A DNA stretch of 64,000 nt from Enterobacter kobei (GTDB taxonomy: Bacteria; Pseudomonadota; Gammaproteobacteria; Enterobacterales; Enterobacteriaceae): positions 744,001-808,000 of the forward strand of contig NZ_AP024590.1 in the NCBI RefSeq assembly GCF_018323985.1, read 5' to 3'. Made by a program: the position numbers and the translations under genes. Positions 49,415 to 58,866 of the stretch are shown here, piece after piece. The notes beneath the pieces were generated by a model. The model was not told the DNA's origin and made no database searches. It saw nothing but the letters and a program-made list of their open reading frames with translations. Positions within the stretch are counted from its first letter, which is position 1. Every line of letters starts with the position of its first letter.

Positions 49415-49427
49415 GCGCAACGCAATT
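49407..49427 (+). promoter_or_regulatory. lac operator O3
   Basis: GGCAGTGAGCGCAACGCAAT plus T, identical to E. coli O3, overlaps the end of lacI. It is the auxiliary operator for repression loops. Confidence 0.9.
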
Positions 49428-49492
49428 AATGTGAGTCAGCTCACTCATTAGGCACCCCAGGCTTTACACTCTATGTGTCCGGCTCGTATGTT
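49428..49492 (+). promoter_or_regulatory. lac promoter with CRP site
   Basis: CRP site AATGTGAGTCAGCTCACTCA (49428 on, one change from E. coli), -35 TTTACA (49463-49468), 18-bp spacer and -10 TATGTT (49487-49492). Catabolite-sensitive control like that of E. coli is expected. Confidence 0.93.
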
Positions 49493-49498
49493 ATGCGA

Positions 49499-49519
49499 AA
49501 ATGTGAGCGGATAACAATT
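49499..49519 (+). promoter_or_regulatory. lac operator O1, one-base variant
   Basis: AAATGTGAGCGGATAACAAT plus T; E. coli O1 begins AATTGTGAGC, so the third base has changed from T to A. The following CACACAGGA is shifted by a one-base deletion. Repressor affinity may be a little different. Confidence 0.9.
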
Positions 49520-49532
49520 CACACAGGATACA

Positions 49533-52610
<3,078 letters not shown>

Positions 52611-52661
52611 TAATAACCAGGCAGACCATGTCTGCCCGTATTTTGCGTAAGGAAATCCATT

Positions 52662-53915
52662 ATGTACTATTTAAAAAACACAAACTTTTGGATGTTCGGT
52701 TTATTCTTTTTCTTTTACTTTTTTATCATGGGAGCCTACTTCCCGTTTTTCCCGATTTGGCTACATGACATCAACCATATCAGCAAAAGTGATACGGGTA
52801 TTATTTTTGCCGCTATTTCTCTGTTCTCGATATTATTCCAACCGCTGTTTGGTCTGATTTCTGACAAACTCGGACTGCGAAAATACCTGCTGTGGATTAT
52901 TACCGGCATGTTAGTGATGTTTGCGCCGTTCTTTATTTTTATCTTCGGGCCACTGTTACAATACAACATTTTAGTAGGAGCGATTGTTGGTGGTATTTAT
53001 CTTGGCTTTTGTTTTAACGCCGGTGCGCCAGCAGTAGAGGCATTTATCGAGAAAGTCAGCCGTCGTAGTAATTTCGAATTTGGTCGCGCGCGGATGTTTG
53101 GCTGTGTTGGCTGGGCGATGTGTGCCTCGATTGTCGGCATCATGTTTACCATCAATAATCAGTTTGTTTTCTGGCTGGGTTCTGGCTGTGCATTCATCCT
53201 CGCCGTTTTGCTCTTTTTCGCCAAAACAGATGCGCCCTCTTCCGCCACGGTTGCCAATGCGGTAGGTGCCAACCATTCGGCATTTAGCCTTAAGCTGGCG
53301 CTGGAACTGTTCAGACAGCCAAAACTGTGGTTTTTGTCACTGTATGTTATTGGCGTCTCCTGCACCTACGATGTTTTTGACCAACAGTTTGCTAATTTCT
53401 TTACTTCTTTTTTTGCCAACGGTGAACAGGGTACGCGGGTATTTGGCTACGTAACGACAATGGGCGAATTACTTAACGCCTCGATTATGTTCTTTGCGCC
53501 GCTGATCATTAATCGCATCGGTGGGAAAAACGCCCTGCTGCTGGCAGGCACTATTATGTCAGTACGTATTATTGGCTCATCGTTCGCTACCTCAGCACTG
53601 GAAGTGGTTATTCTGAAAACGCTGCATATGTTTGAAGTACCGTTCCTGCTGGTGGGCTGCTTTAAATATATTACCAGCCAGTTTGAAGTGCGTTTTTCAG
53701 CGACGATTTATCTGGTCTGTTTCTGCTTCTTTAAGCAACTGGCGATGATTTTTATGTCTATTCTGGCGGGCAATATGTATGAAAGCATCGGTTTCCAGGG
53801 CGCTTACCTGGTGCTGGGTCTGGTGGCGCTGGGCTTCACCTTAATTTCCGTGTTCACGCTTAGCGGCCCCGGCCCACTTTCCCTGCTGCGTCGCCAGGTG
53901 AATGAAGTCGCTTAA
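52662..53915 (+). CDS. lacY: Lactose permease
   Basis: A 417-residue major facilitator protein with twelve transmembrane helices, the same length as E. coli LacY. Key residues for proton-coupled sugar transport are visible: Glu126 and Arg144 regions (EAFIEKVSRRSNFEFGRARMFG) and the helix X region (PFLLVGCFKYITSQFEVRF, containing the Lys, His/Glu and Arg cluster). It imports lactose with protons. It lies 51 bases after lacZ with its own ribosome site (GTAAGGAAA). The gene appears intact. Confidence 0.97.
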   Translation: MYYLKNTNFWMFGLFFFFYFFIMGAYFPFFPIWLHDINHISKSDTGIIFAAISLFSILFQPLFGLISDKLGLRKYLLWIITGMLVMFAPFFIFIFGPLLQYNILVGAIVGGIYLGFCFNAGAPAVEAFIEKVSRRSNFEFGRARMFGCVGWAMCASIVGIMFTINNQFVFWLGSGCAFILAVLLFFAKTDAPSSATVANAVGANHSAFSLKLALELFRQPKLWFLSLYVIGVSCTYDVFDQQFANFFTSFFANGEQGTRVFGYVTTMGELLNASIMFFAPLIINRIGGKNALLLAGTIMSVRIIGSSFATSALEVVILKTLHMFEVPFLLVGCFKYITSQFEVRFSATIYLVCFCFFKQLAMIFMSILAGNMYESIGFQGAYLVLGLVALGFTLISVFTLSGPGPLSLLRRQVNEVA

Positions 53916-53924
53916 GAAATTAAT

Positions 53925-53954
53925 GTCGGATACGGCGCGAGCGCCTTATCCGAC
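53925..53954. repeat. REP element between lacY and lacA
   Basis: GTCGGATACGGCGC and GCGCCTTATCCGAC form the imperfect palindrome characteristic of enterobacterial REP sequences. It is found at the same place in E. coli and can act as an mRNA stabiliser. Confidence 0.9.
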
Positions 53955-53980
53955 CAACTTATCAGGACGGAATGTTAAAA

Positions 53981-54142
53981 ATGAACATGTCGATGACAGA
54001 AAAAATAAAAGCAGGCAAGCTATTTACCGATATGTGCGAAGGCTTACCTGAAAAAAGACTTCGTGGGAAAACATTAATGTATGAGTTCAATCACTCGCAT
54101 CCATCAGAAGTTGAAAAAAGGGTAATGACTCCAACTTATTGA
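53981..54142 (+). pseudogene. lacA: lacA truncated by IS1
   Basis: Only the first 47 codons of galactoside acetyltransferase remain (NMSMTEKIKAGKLFTDMCEG, ..., NHSHPSEVEKR); then the IS1 begins at 54121 and the frame runs into IS1 sequence for six codons (VMTPTY) before a stop. The left-handed helix and catalytic histidine of LacA are missing, so the protein is not functional. LacA is not needed for lactose growth, so lacZY remain useful. Confidence 0.93.
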
Positions 54143-54637
54143 TAGTGTTTTATGTTCAGATAATGCCCGATGACTTTGTCATGCAGCTCCACCGATTTTG
54201 AGAGCGACAGCGACTTCCGTCCCAGCCGTGCCAGGTGCTGCCTCAGATTCAGGTTATGCCGCTCAATTCGCTGCGTATATCGCTTGCTGATTACGTGCAG
54301 CTTTCCCTTCAGGCGGGATTCATACAGCGGCCAGCCATCCGTCATCCATATCACCACGTCAAAGGGTGACAGCAGGCTCATAAGACGCCCCAGCGTCGCC
54401 ATAGTGCGTTCACCGAATACGTGCGCAAACCGTCTTCCGGAGCCTGTCATACGCGTAAAACAGCCAGCGCTGGCGCGATTTAGCCCCGACATAGCCCCAC
54501 TGTTCGTCCATTTCCGCGCAGACGATGACGTCACTGCCCGGCTGTATGCGCGAGGTTACCGACTGCGGCCTGAGTTTTTTAAGTGACGTAAAATCGTGTT
54601 GAGGCCAACGCCCATAATGCGGGCGGTTGCCCGGCAT
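54136..54637 (-). pseudogene. insB: insB of IS1 copy 1, frameshifted
   Basis: The reading frame begins as normal InsB (NRPHYGRWPQHDFTSLKKLRP..., SGSDVIVCAEMDEQWGYVG-type region) but is lost at about residue 70 owing to the two-base deletion; the remaining part continues in another frame (AHVFGERTMATLGRLMS...GHYLNIKHYQ). The DDE transposase is therefore split and this copy cannot make its own InsAB' enzyme, though it could be moved by the intact neighbour. Confidence 0.88.
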
Positions 54638-54831
54638 CCAACACCATTCATGGCCATATCAATGATTTTCTGGTGCGTACCGGGTTGAGAAGCGGTGTAA
54701 GTGAACTGCAGTTGCCATGTTTTACGGCAGTGAGAGCTGAGATAGCGCTGATGTCCGGCAGTGCTTTTGCCGTTACGCACCACCCCGTCAGTAGCTGAAC
54801 AGGAGGGACAGCTGATAGAAACAGAAGCCAC
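54556..54831 (-). CDS. insA: IS1 InsA, copy 1
   Basis: A 91-residue zinc-finger and helix-turn-helix protein (CPSCSATDGVVRNGKS; HQRYLSSHCRKTW; GVGCRATARIMGVGLNTILRHL). InsA binds IS1 ends and represses transposition; the transposase is the InsA-InsB fusion made by a -1 frameshift. The frame is intact here although the partner insB is broken. One cysteine position reads SSHC rather than CSHC, a further sign of drift compared with copy 2. Confidence 0.9.
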   Translation of the reverse strand: MASVSISCPSCSATDGVVRNGKSTAGHQRYLSSHCRKTWQLQFTYTASQPGTHQKIIDMAMNGVGCRATARIMGVGLNTILRHLKNSGRSR

Positions 54832-54909
54832 TGGAGCACCTCAAAAACACCATCATACACTAAATCAGTAAGTTGGCAGCATCACCGTGCATCGGGTAAT
54901 GACTCCAAC

Positions 54910-55413
54910 TTACTGATAGTGTTTTATGTTCAGATAATGCCCGATGACCTTGCCATGCAGCTCCACCGATTTTGAGAACGACAGTGACTTCCGTCCCAGC
55001 CTTGCCAGATGTTGTCTCAGATTCAGGTTATGTCGCTCAATGCGCTGAGTGTAACGCTTGCTGATAACGTGCAGCTTTCCCTTCAGGCGGGATTCATACA
55101 GCGGCCAGCCATCCGTCATCCATACCACGACCTCAAAGGCCGACAGCAGGCTCAGAAGACGCTCCAGTGTGGCCAGAGTGCGTTCACCGAAGACGTGCGC
55201 CACAACCGTCCTCCGTATCCTGTCATACGCGTAAAACAGCCAGCGCTGACGTGATTTAGCACCGACGTAGCCCCACTGTTCGTCCATTTCAGCGCAGACA
55301 ATCACATCACTGCCCGGTTGTATGCGCGAGGTTACCGACTGCGGCCTGAGTTTTTTAAGTGACGTAAAACCGTGTTGAGGCCAACGCCCATAATGCGTGC
55401 ACTGGCGCGACAT
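54910..55413 (-). CDS. insB: IS1 InsB transposase, copy 2
   Basis: A 167-residue DDE transposase domain with intact frame: VIVCAEMDEQWGYVG (first Asp), VWMTDGWPLYESRL (second Asp) and the Glu in RYTQRIERHNLNLRQHL. It is produced as an InsAB' fusion by programmed frameshifting at the A-run (TTTTTTAAG on this strand's complement) at the end of insA. This copy is probably active. Confidence 0.93.
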   Translation of the reverse strand: MSRQCTHYGRWPQHGFTSLKKLRPQSVTSRIQPGSDVIVCAEMDEQWGYVGAKSRQRWLFYAYDRIRRTVVAHVFGERTLATLERLLSLLSAFEVVVWMTDGWPLYESRLKGKLHVISKRYTQRIERHNLNLRQHLARLGRKSLSFSKSVELHGKVIGHYLNIKHYQ

Positions 55414-55607
55414 CCGACGCCATTCATGGCCATATCAATGATTTTCTGGTGCGTACCGGGCTGAGAGGCGGTGTAAGTGAACTGTAGTTGCCATGTTTTA
55501 CGGCAATGAGAGCAGAGATAGCGCTGATGTCCGGCAGTGCTTTTGCCGTTACGCACCACGCCTTCAGTAGCGGAGCAGGAAGGACATCTGATGGAAATGG
55601 AAGCCAC
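55332..55607 (-). CDS. insA: IS1 InsA, copy 2
   Basis: A 91-residue protein with the complete zinc-finger pattern (CPSCSATEGVV...CSHCRKTW) and helix-turn-helix (ASARIMGVGLNTVLRHL). It serves as the regulator and as the N-terminal part of the IS1 transposase. Confidence 0.93.
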   Translation of the reverse strand: MASISIRCPSCSATEGVVRNGKSTAGHQRYLCSHCRKTWQLQFTYTASQPGTHQKIIDMAMNGVGCRASARIMGVGLNTVLRHLKNSGRSR

Positions 55608-55690
55608 GCAAGCACCTTAAAATCACCATCATACACTAAATCAGTAAGTTGGCAGCATTACCAGAGACGGCATCTGATTAAAAAATAGCC

Positions 55691-56130
55691 TTAACGTACA
55701 ATAATTTTCGATATCCAAACTGACCCCATATAACCCGGCGTCATTTTTTTCCTGACGGCTTCGCGCGTATCTTCCGGACTCAGTCCCGGGAAAACCGGTA
55801 CCGTGGGGGTGTCTTCGGTAAAAAGGATCCGCTGACGGTCTTCCGCTGGCAGATTTTTCCAGGGAGTGTCGATGTCATACCCCAGCGTCACCAGAATATC
55901 CCGCAGATTCTGTCCGTGCCAGGCCGGGGGCCAGGAAGCAATAGCCCTTTCACGGATACTAAGTGAAGGATCGGGCACCATCAGTGTTTCAGTTACCTCA
56001 TAGATATGGCCCAGACAATGGCAAGAAGGGCATGCCCCCTGCGGCGTGTTGGGAGAAAAATCCTCGGCATACAGCATCGGCTGTCCGGCAAGATAAGCGC
56101 CCGCCCGTGAGTACATAGACGGCAGGCGAG
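55691..56130 (-). pseudogene. UvrA-like gene fragment
   Basis: About 141 residues of a UvrA-family protein: YSRAGAYLAGQPMLYAEDFSPNTPQG, then CPSCHCLGHIYEVTETLMVPDPSLS (the CxxC...G zinc-finger region after the first signature part) and WHGQNLRDILVTLGYDIDTPW. This corresponds to a piece from the first half of a roughly 800-residue UvrA paralogue found on enterobacterial plasmids. The 5' side ends at the IS3 remnant (about 56130) and the 3' side ends at a stop at 55691, after which IS1 follows. It cannot be a functional excinuclease subunit. Confidence 0.78.
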
Positions 56131-56881
56131 CTGTGTTACGCAGTCAGGTTCTGGAACTGCATAACATCAGCCATGGCTCTGCTGGCGCAAGAAGTATCGC
56201 CATCATGGCAACCCTGAGAGACTTCAAAATGGGACGCTGGCTTGCTGGCAGGCTCATGAAAGAACTGGGGCTGGTGAGTTGTCAGCAGCCTACCCACCGG
56301 TATAAACGTGGTGGTCATGAACACATCGTTATCCCGAATCACCTTGAGCGACAGTTCGCAGTGACAGAACCTACCAAGTGTGGTGTGGCGATGTGACGTA
56401 TATCTCGACAGGTAAACGTTGGCCTTACCTCGCTGTTGTTCTCGATATCTTCGCAAGGAAACCGGTGGGCTGGGCAATGTCATTCTCGCCGGACAGCAAG
56501 CTGACCATCAAAGCGCTGGAAATGGCGTGGGAAGCTCGCGGTAAACCAGCCGGAGTGATGTTCCATAGTGACCAGGGTAGCCTCTATACAAGCAGGCAGT
56601 TCCGGCAGTTACTGTGGAGTTGCCGGATCGGGCAGAGTATGAGCCGACGTGGAAACTGTTGGGACAACAGCCCGATGGAACGCTTCTTCCGTAGTCTGAA
56701 AAACGAGTGGGTGCCGGTGACAGGTTATATAAACTTTAGCGAAGCTGCTCATGCGATCACAGACTATATCGTCGGGTATTACAGCTCGCTAAGGTCGCAT
56801 GACTATAACGGTGGATTACCCCCAAACGAATCGGAAAACCGATACTGGAAAAACTCTAAAGCGGTGGCCAGTTTTAGTTGA
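56131..56881 (+). pseudogene. IS3-group OrfB remnant with frameshift
   Basis: The two overlapping frames together match an IS3-group transposase: LELHNISHGSAGARSIAIMATLRDF, WLAGRLMKELGLVSCQQPTHRYK in the first; VWCGDVTYISTGKRWPYLAVVLDIFARK, MFHSDQGSLYTSRQFRQLL and SPMERFFRSLKNEWVPVTGY in the second. A single base is missing at about 56372 (ACCTACCAAG in place of AACCAAG), so EP-NQVWCGDV is broken. The 5' part of the element, including orfA, is missing. In the second-Asp motif the usual SHYTS reads SLYTS. The element is not active. Confidence 0.85.
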
Positions 56882-57105
56882 CCATATATGGACGCCCCGG
56901 GTGATGCAAGTACTAGTTCGATGCGGTTTGCGACCATATATCCGGCGTCGTTAGTAGGTTCAATGACCTGCGCCATGATGTTATCCGAGCCCTGTTTCCT
57001 AATCACTACACCGGTATTTGATTACCCAGGTCAACTTCAGGCTGTTACAGGGACGGCAACCGTGTCAGCACATCCTTGAGATAGGCATACGGATCGTGCC
57101 CATTA
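56882..57105. other. Insertion-sequence junk, no gene
   Basis: ACCATATAT occurs twice (56880 and 56932), the first at the end of the IS3 remnant, which suggests a duplication or remnant end. No gene is seen before the IS66 fragment. Confidence 0.4.
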
Positions 57106-57369
57106 TTACGGGCCGACTGGATCAAACTCATGATCGCAGCAGCGCGCTTGAGCATGCGAACCCACGCCGAGCATTTGAGAAGGCAACGGGATGAACGCTG
57201 GCTGGATAGCCGTGGTTTTGTGGGTAGGCAGCCGAATCCATTTGTGGTCGAGGTTGGCATTGAGGCTGTAGCCCAAGGCGATGTTTGCGATGGAGGCACC
57301 GGGTTCAGAACACTCCTGAATGACCTGAGCCTTGAAAGATTTGCTGTAGGTACGGCGCTGAGGGCGCAT
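57045..57369 (-). pseudogene. IS66-family remnant with internal deletion
   Basis: Reading on the minus strand from the ATG at 57369, the protein starts as an IS66 TnpA (RPQRRTYSKSFKAQVIQECS, GASIANIALGYSLNANLDHKWIRL). In another frame the left part ends as an IS66 TnpC C-terminus (MSLIQSARNNGHDPYAYLKDV). The ~2 kb that should lie between, including tnpB and most of tnpC, is missing. It marks the border of the heat-resistance island. Confidence 0.75.
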
Positions 57370-57427
57370 GGAAAATCCGCTTGATGGGCCATGGCCTTCG
57401 GAGGCGGTGTCGGGAAGGTGTGTTGGC

Positions 57428-57647
57428 CGGACGGATACTGTTGAACTACGTTGTCTGGGGCAACGGAAGTGTTTCGGCCCGACTCTGGAACGCGATCCGC
57501 AGCGACGACTGGGCAATTCCGCACGTTGGCCTGAGCAGCCTCGGGGAAATCGTCGTCTGGGCGCGCCCAGACGAGTTTCCGCCAAGGAACATGCAGACGA
57601 GCAAGGGGCTGCGGGCACTCGGCTACAACGTGAGGATCGGTGTTTGA
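57428..57647 (+). pseudogene. 3' end of an unknown gene
   Basis: An open frame ends at 57647 with a sequence that looks like real protein (VVWGNGSVSARLWNAIRSDD, HVGLSSLGEIVVWARPDE, GLRALGYNVRIGV), but its start lies in or beyond the IS66 remnant and no ribosome site fits. I do not recognise the family. It is most likely a gene cut by the IS66. Confidence 0.4.
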
Positions 57648-57875
57648 TCGAGGCGCCTGTGGCACACGCAGGCTGAGGAGCCAGGCGCTGTCCATTGCCT
57701 GATCAGGCCGCCCCCCTGTGCCTTGCCTGAGCAGTTGACCTGCATCAATGGGGCGGGAGAACGCTGCACATTGACTCTTGACTCTTGAAGTTTTTCATAG
57801 TAGGTCTAATATTACAAAGTATTGCAAGGATATCCTTGGCCGGAACCGCAAAGCGACGCGATTGGAGAGGGTGAG
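57648..57875 (+). promoter_or_regulatory. Upstream region of heat-resistance island
   Basis: This 228-base gap precedes the first gene of the island. TTGACTCTTGACTCTTGAAG at about 57772 contains overlapping TTGACT and CTTGAA boxes; CTTGAA followed after about 15 bases by TCTAATATT might be a weak heat-shock (sigma-32) or housekeeping promoter. I would not rely on it without mapping. Confidence 0.35.
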
Positions 57876-58157
57876 ATGAAAGCGCACCTACAGGTGATTT
57901 TCACGCTCGATGAATTGGCTGCGTACTTGAAAGTCGGCAAGCGGACGCTTTATCGGCTCGCCGCACACGGGGAAATTCCGGCTTTCAAGGTGGGCGGGAC
58001 GTGGCGGCTTCGTCAAAGTGAAATCGATCAGTGCATCAATGATCAGACCCGAGCCGGAGCAAAGAAGGAGGTGATGCGCAAGCGTGAACAGCAGAAGTCA
58101 TCCGAGCAGCCCGTGTCGCCTGGGCGCACTGCCCGTGGCAGCAGGCAAAGGGCTTGA
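57876..58157 (+). CDS. Excisionase-type DNA-binding protein
   Basis: A 93-residue protein with an excisionase/MerR-like winged helix (FTLDELAAYLKVGKRTLYRL, then HGEIPAFKVGGTWRLRQSEID, residues about 10-52), followed by a basic, disordered tail. The ATG at 57876 follows GGAGAGGGTGAG; an earlier ATG at 57822 has none. A small helix-turn-helix gene is the first gene of LHR/TLPQC heat-resistance islands, so it may regulate the hsp20-clpK operon 35 bases downstream. It could also be a recombination-directionality factor; position favours regulation. Confidence 0.8.
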   Translation: MKAHLQVIFTLDELAAYLKVGKRTLYRLAAHGEIPAFKVGGTWRLRQSEIDQCINDQTRAGAKKEVMRKREQQKSSEQPVSPGRTARGSRQRA

Positions 58158-58191
58158 GTAACTCGTTTTCCAATTTTTCTGGAGGTATGAC

Positions 58192-58761
58192 ATGGACATC
58201 GATTTCAAGAAGTTGGCTCCCTGGAACTGGTTCAAGAACGAGCAGCAAGAGCAGCAGACCGCCTCCTCCCTGCCGGTGCAGCGCAATGACCTGCCAGCGG
58301 CGAGCGGGCCAGTCAGCCCGATCCTGCAACTGCATCGGGAAATCGACCGGCTGTTCGATGACGCATTCCGGGGCTTCGGTTTTCCGGCGTTGAACATGCC
58401 GCAGTGGCCATCCGATTGGTCGGGCATGCTGAAGCCGGCCCTGGACATCCAGGAAACCGACAAGCAGTACAAGATTGCCCTGGAAGTGCCCGGTGTCGAG
58501 GAGAAGGACATCCAGATCACCCTCGACAACGACGTGCTGATGGTGCGTGGCGAGAAGCGCCAGGAACAGGAGAAGAAGGAAGGTGGCTTCCACCGTGTGG
58601 AGCGCTCCTACGGCAGCTTTCAGCGTGCCTTGAACCTGCCTGACGACGCCAACCAGGATTCGATCAAGGCATCGTTCAAGAACGGGGTGCTCACGGTCAC
58701 GATCGACAAGCGCGAGGTCAGCGCGCCGAAGCAGGGACGCTCGATCCCGATCAACGGCTGA
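58192..58761 (+). CDS. hsp20: Small heat-shock protein Hsp20 (island type)
   Basis: A 189-residue alpha-crystallin-type chaperone. The N-terminal arm (about 1-75) is followed by the alpha-crystallin domain (LKPALDIQETDKQYKIALEVPGV split at ETDKQYKI; NDVLMVRGEKRQEQEKKEGGFHRVERSYGSFQRALNLP). Then comes FKNGVLTVTIDKRE and the C-terminal IPI anchor (SIPING). It holds unfolded proteins without ATP for later refolding. It precedes clpK in the same orientation with good ribosome sites (TCTGGAGG), matching the conserved hsp20-clpK-ftsH order of the heat-resistance locus. GC content is clearly higher than in the lac and ICE regions. Confidence 0.93.
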   Translation: MDIDFKKLAPWNWFKNEQQEQQTASSLPVQRNDLPAASGPVSPILQLHREIDRLFDDAFRGFGFPALNMPQWPSDWSGMLKPALDIQETDKQYKIALEVPGVEEKDIQITLDNDVLMVRGEKRQEQEKKEGGFHRVERSYGSFQRALNLPDDANQDSIKASFKNGVLTVTIDKREVSAPKQGRSIPING

Positions 58762-58866
58762 CGTCGCCGGCTCGTTCGTCACAAGAAAAACCCGGCCCGA
58801 GACGAGGTGTCGCGGCTCGCGATGCCTCGTCGCCTCAACCTTTTCAACCTTCTAAGGAGCATCAGC

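Larger units (their letters stand above)
54121..54886 (-). mobile_element. IS1 copy 1, defective
   Basis: IS1 ends GGTAATGACTCCAACTTA and ...CCAACTTACTGATTTAGTG (complement) bound a 766-bp element, two bases shorter than the 768-bp copy beside it. A CA dinucleotide is missing near 54428 (GTGCGCAAACCG), which shifts the frame of insB. There is no matching 8- or 9-bp duplication at its outer sides. Confidence 0.9.
54895..55662 (-). mobile_element. IS1 copy 2, intact
   Basis: A full 768-bp IS1 starting GGTAATGACTCCAACTTA and ending in GGCAGCATTACC. Only eight bases (GTGCATCG, 54887-54894) separate it from copy 1. The copies differ at many positions, so this is not a fresh tandem duplication. 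Confidence 0.93.

Noticed and set aside
54121..55662. Composite transposon made of two IS1 copies
   Set aside because: The copies are in the same orientation with only eight bases between them and no cargo.
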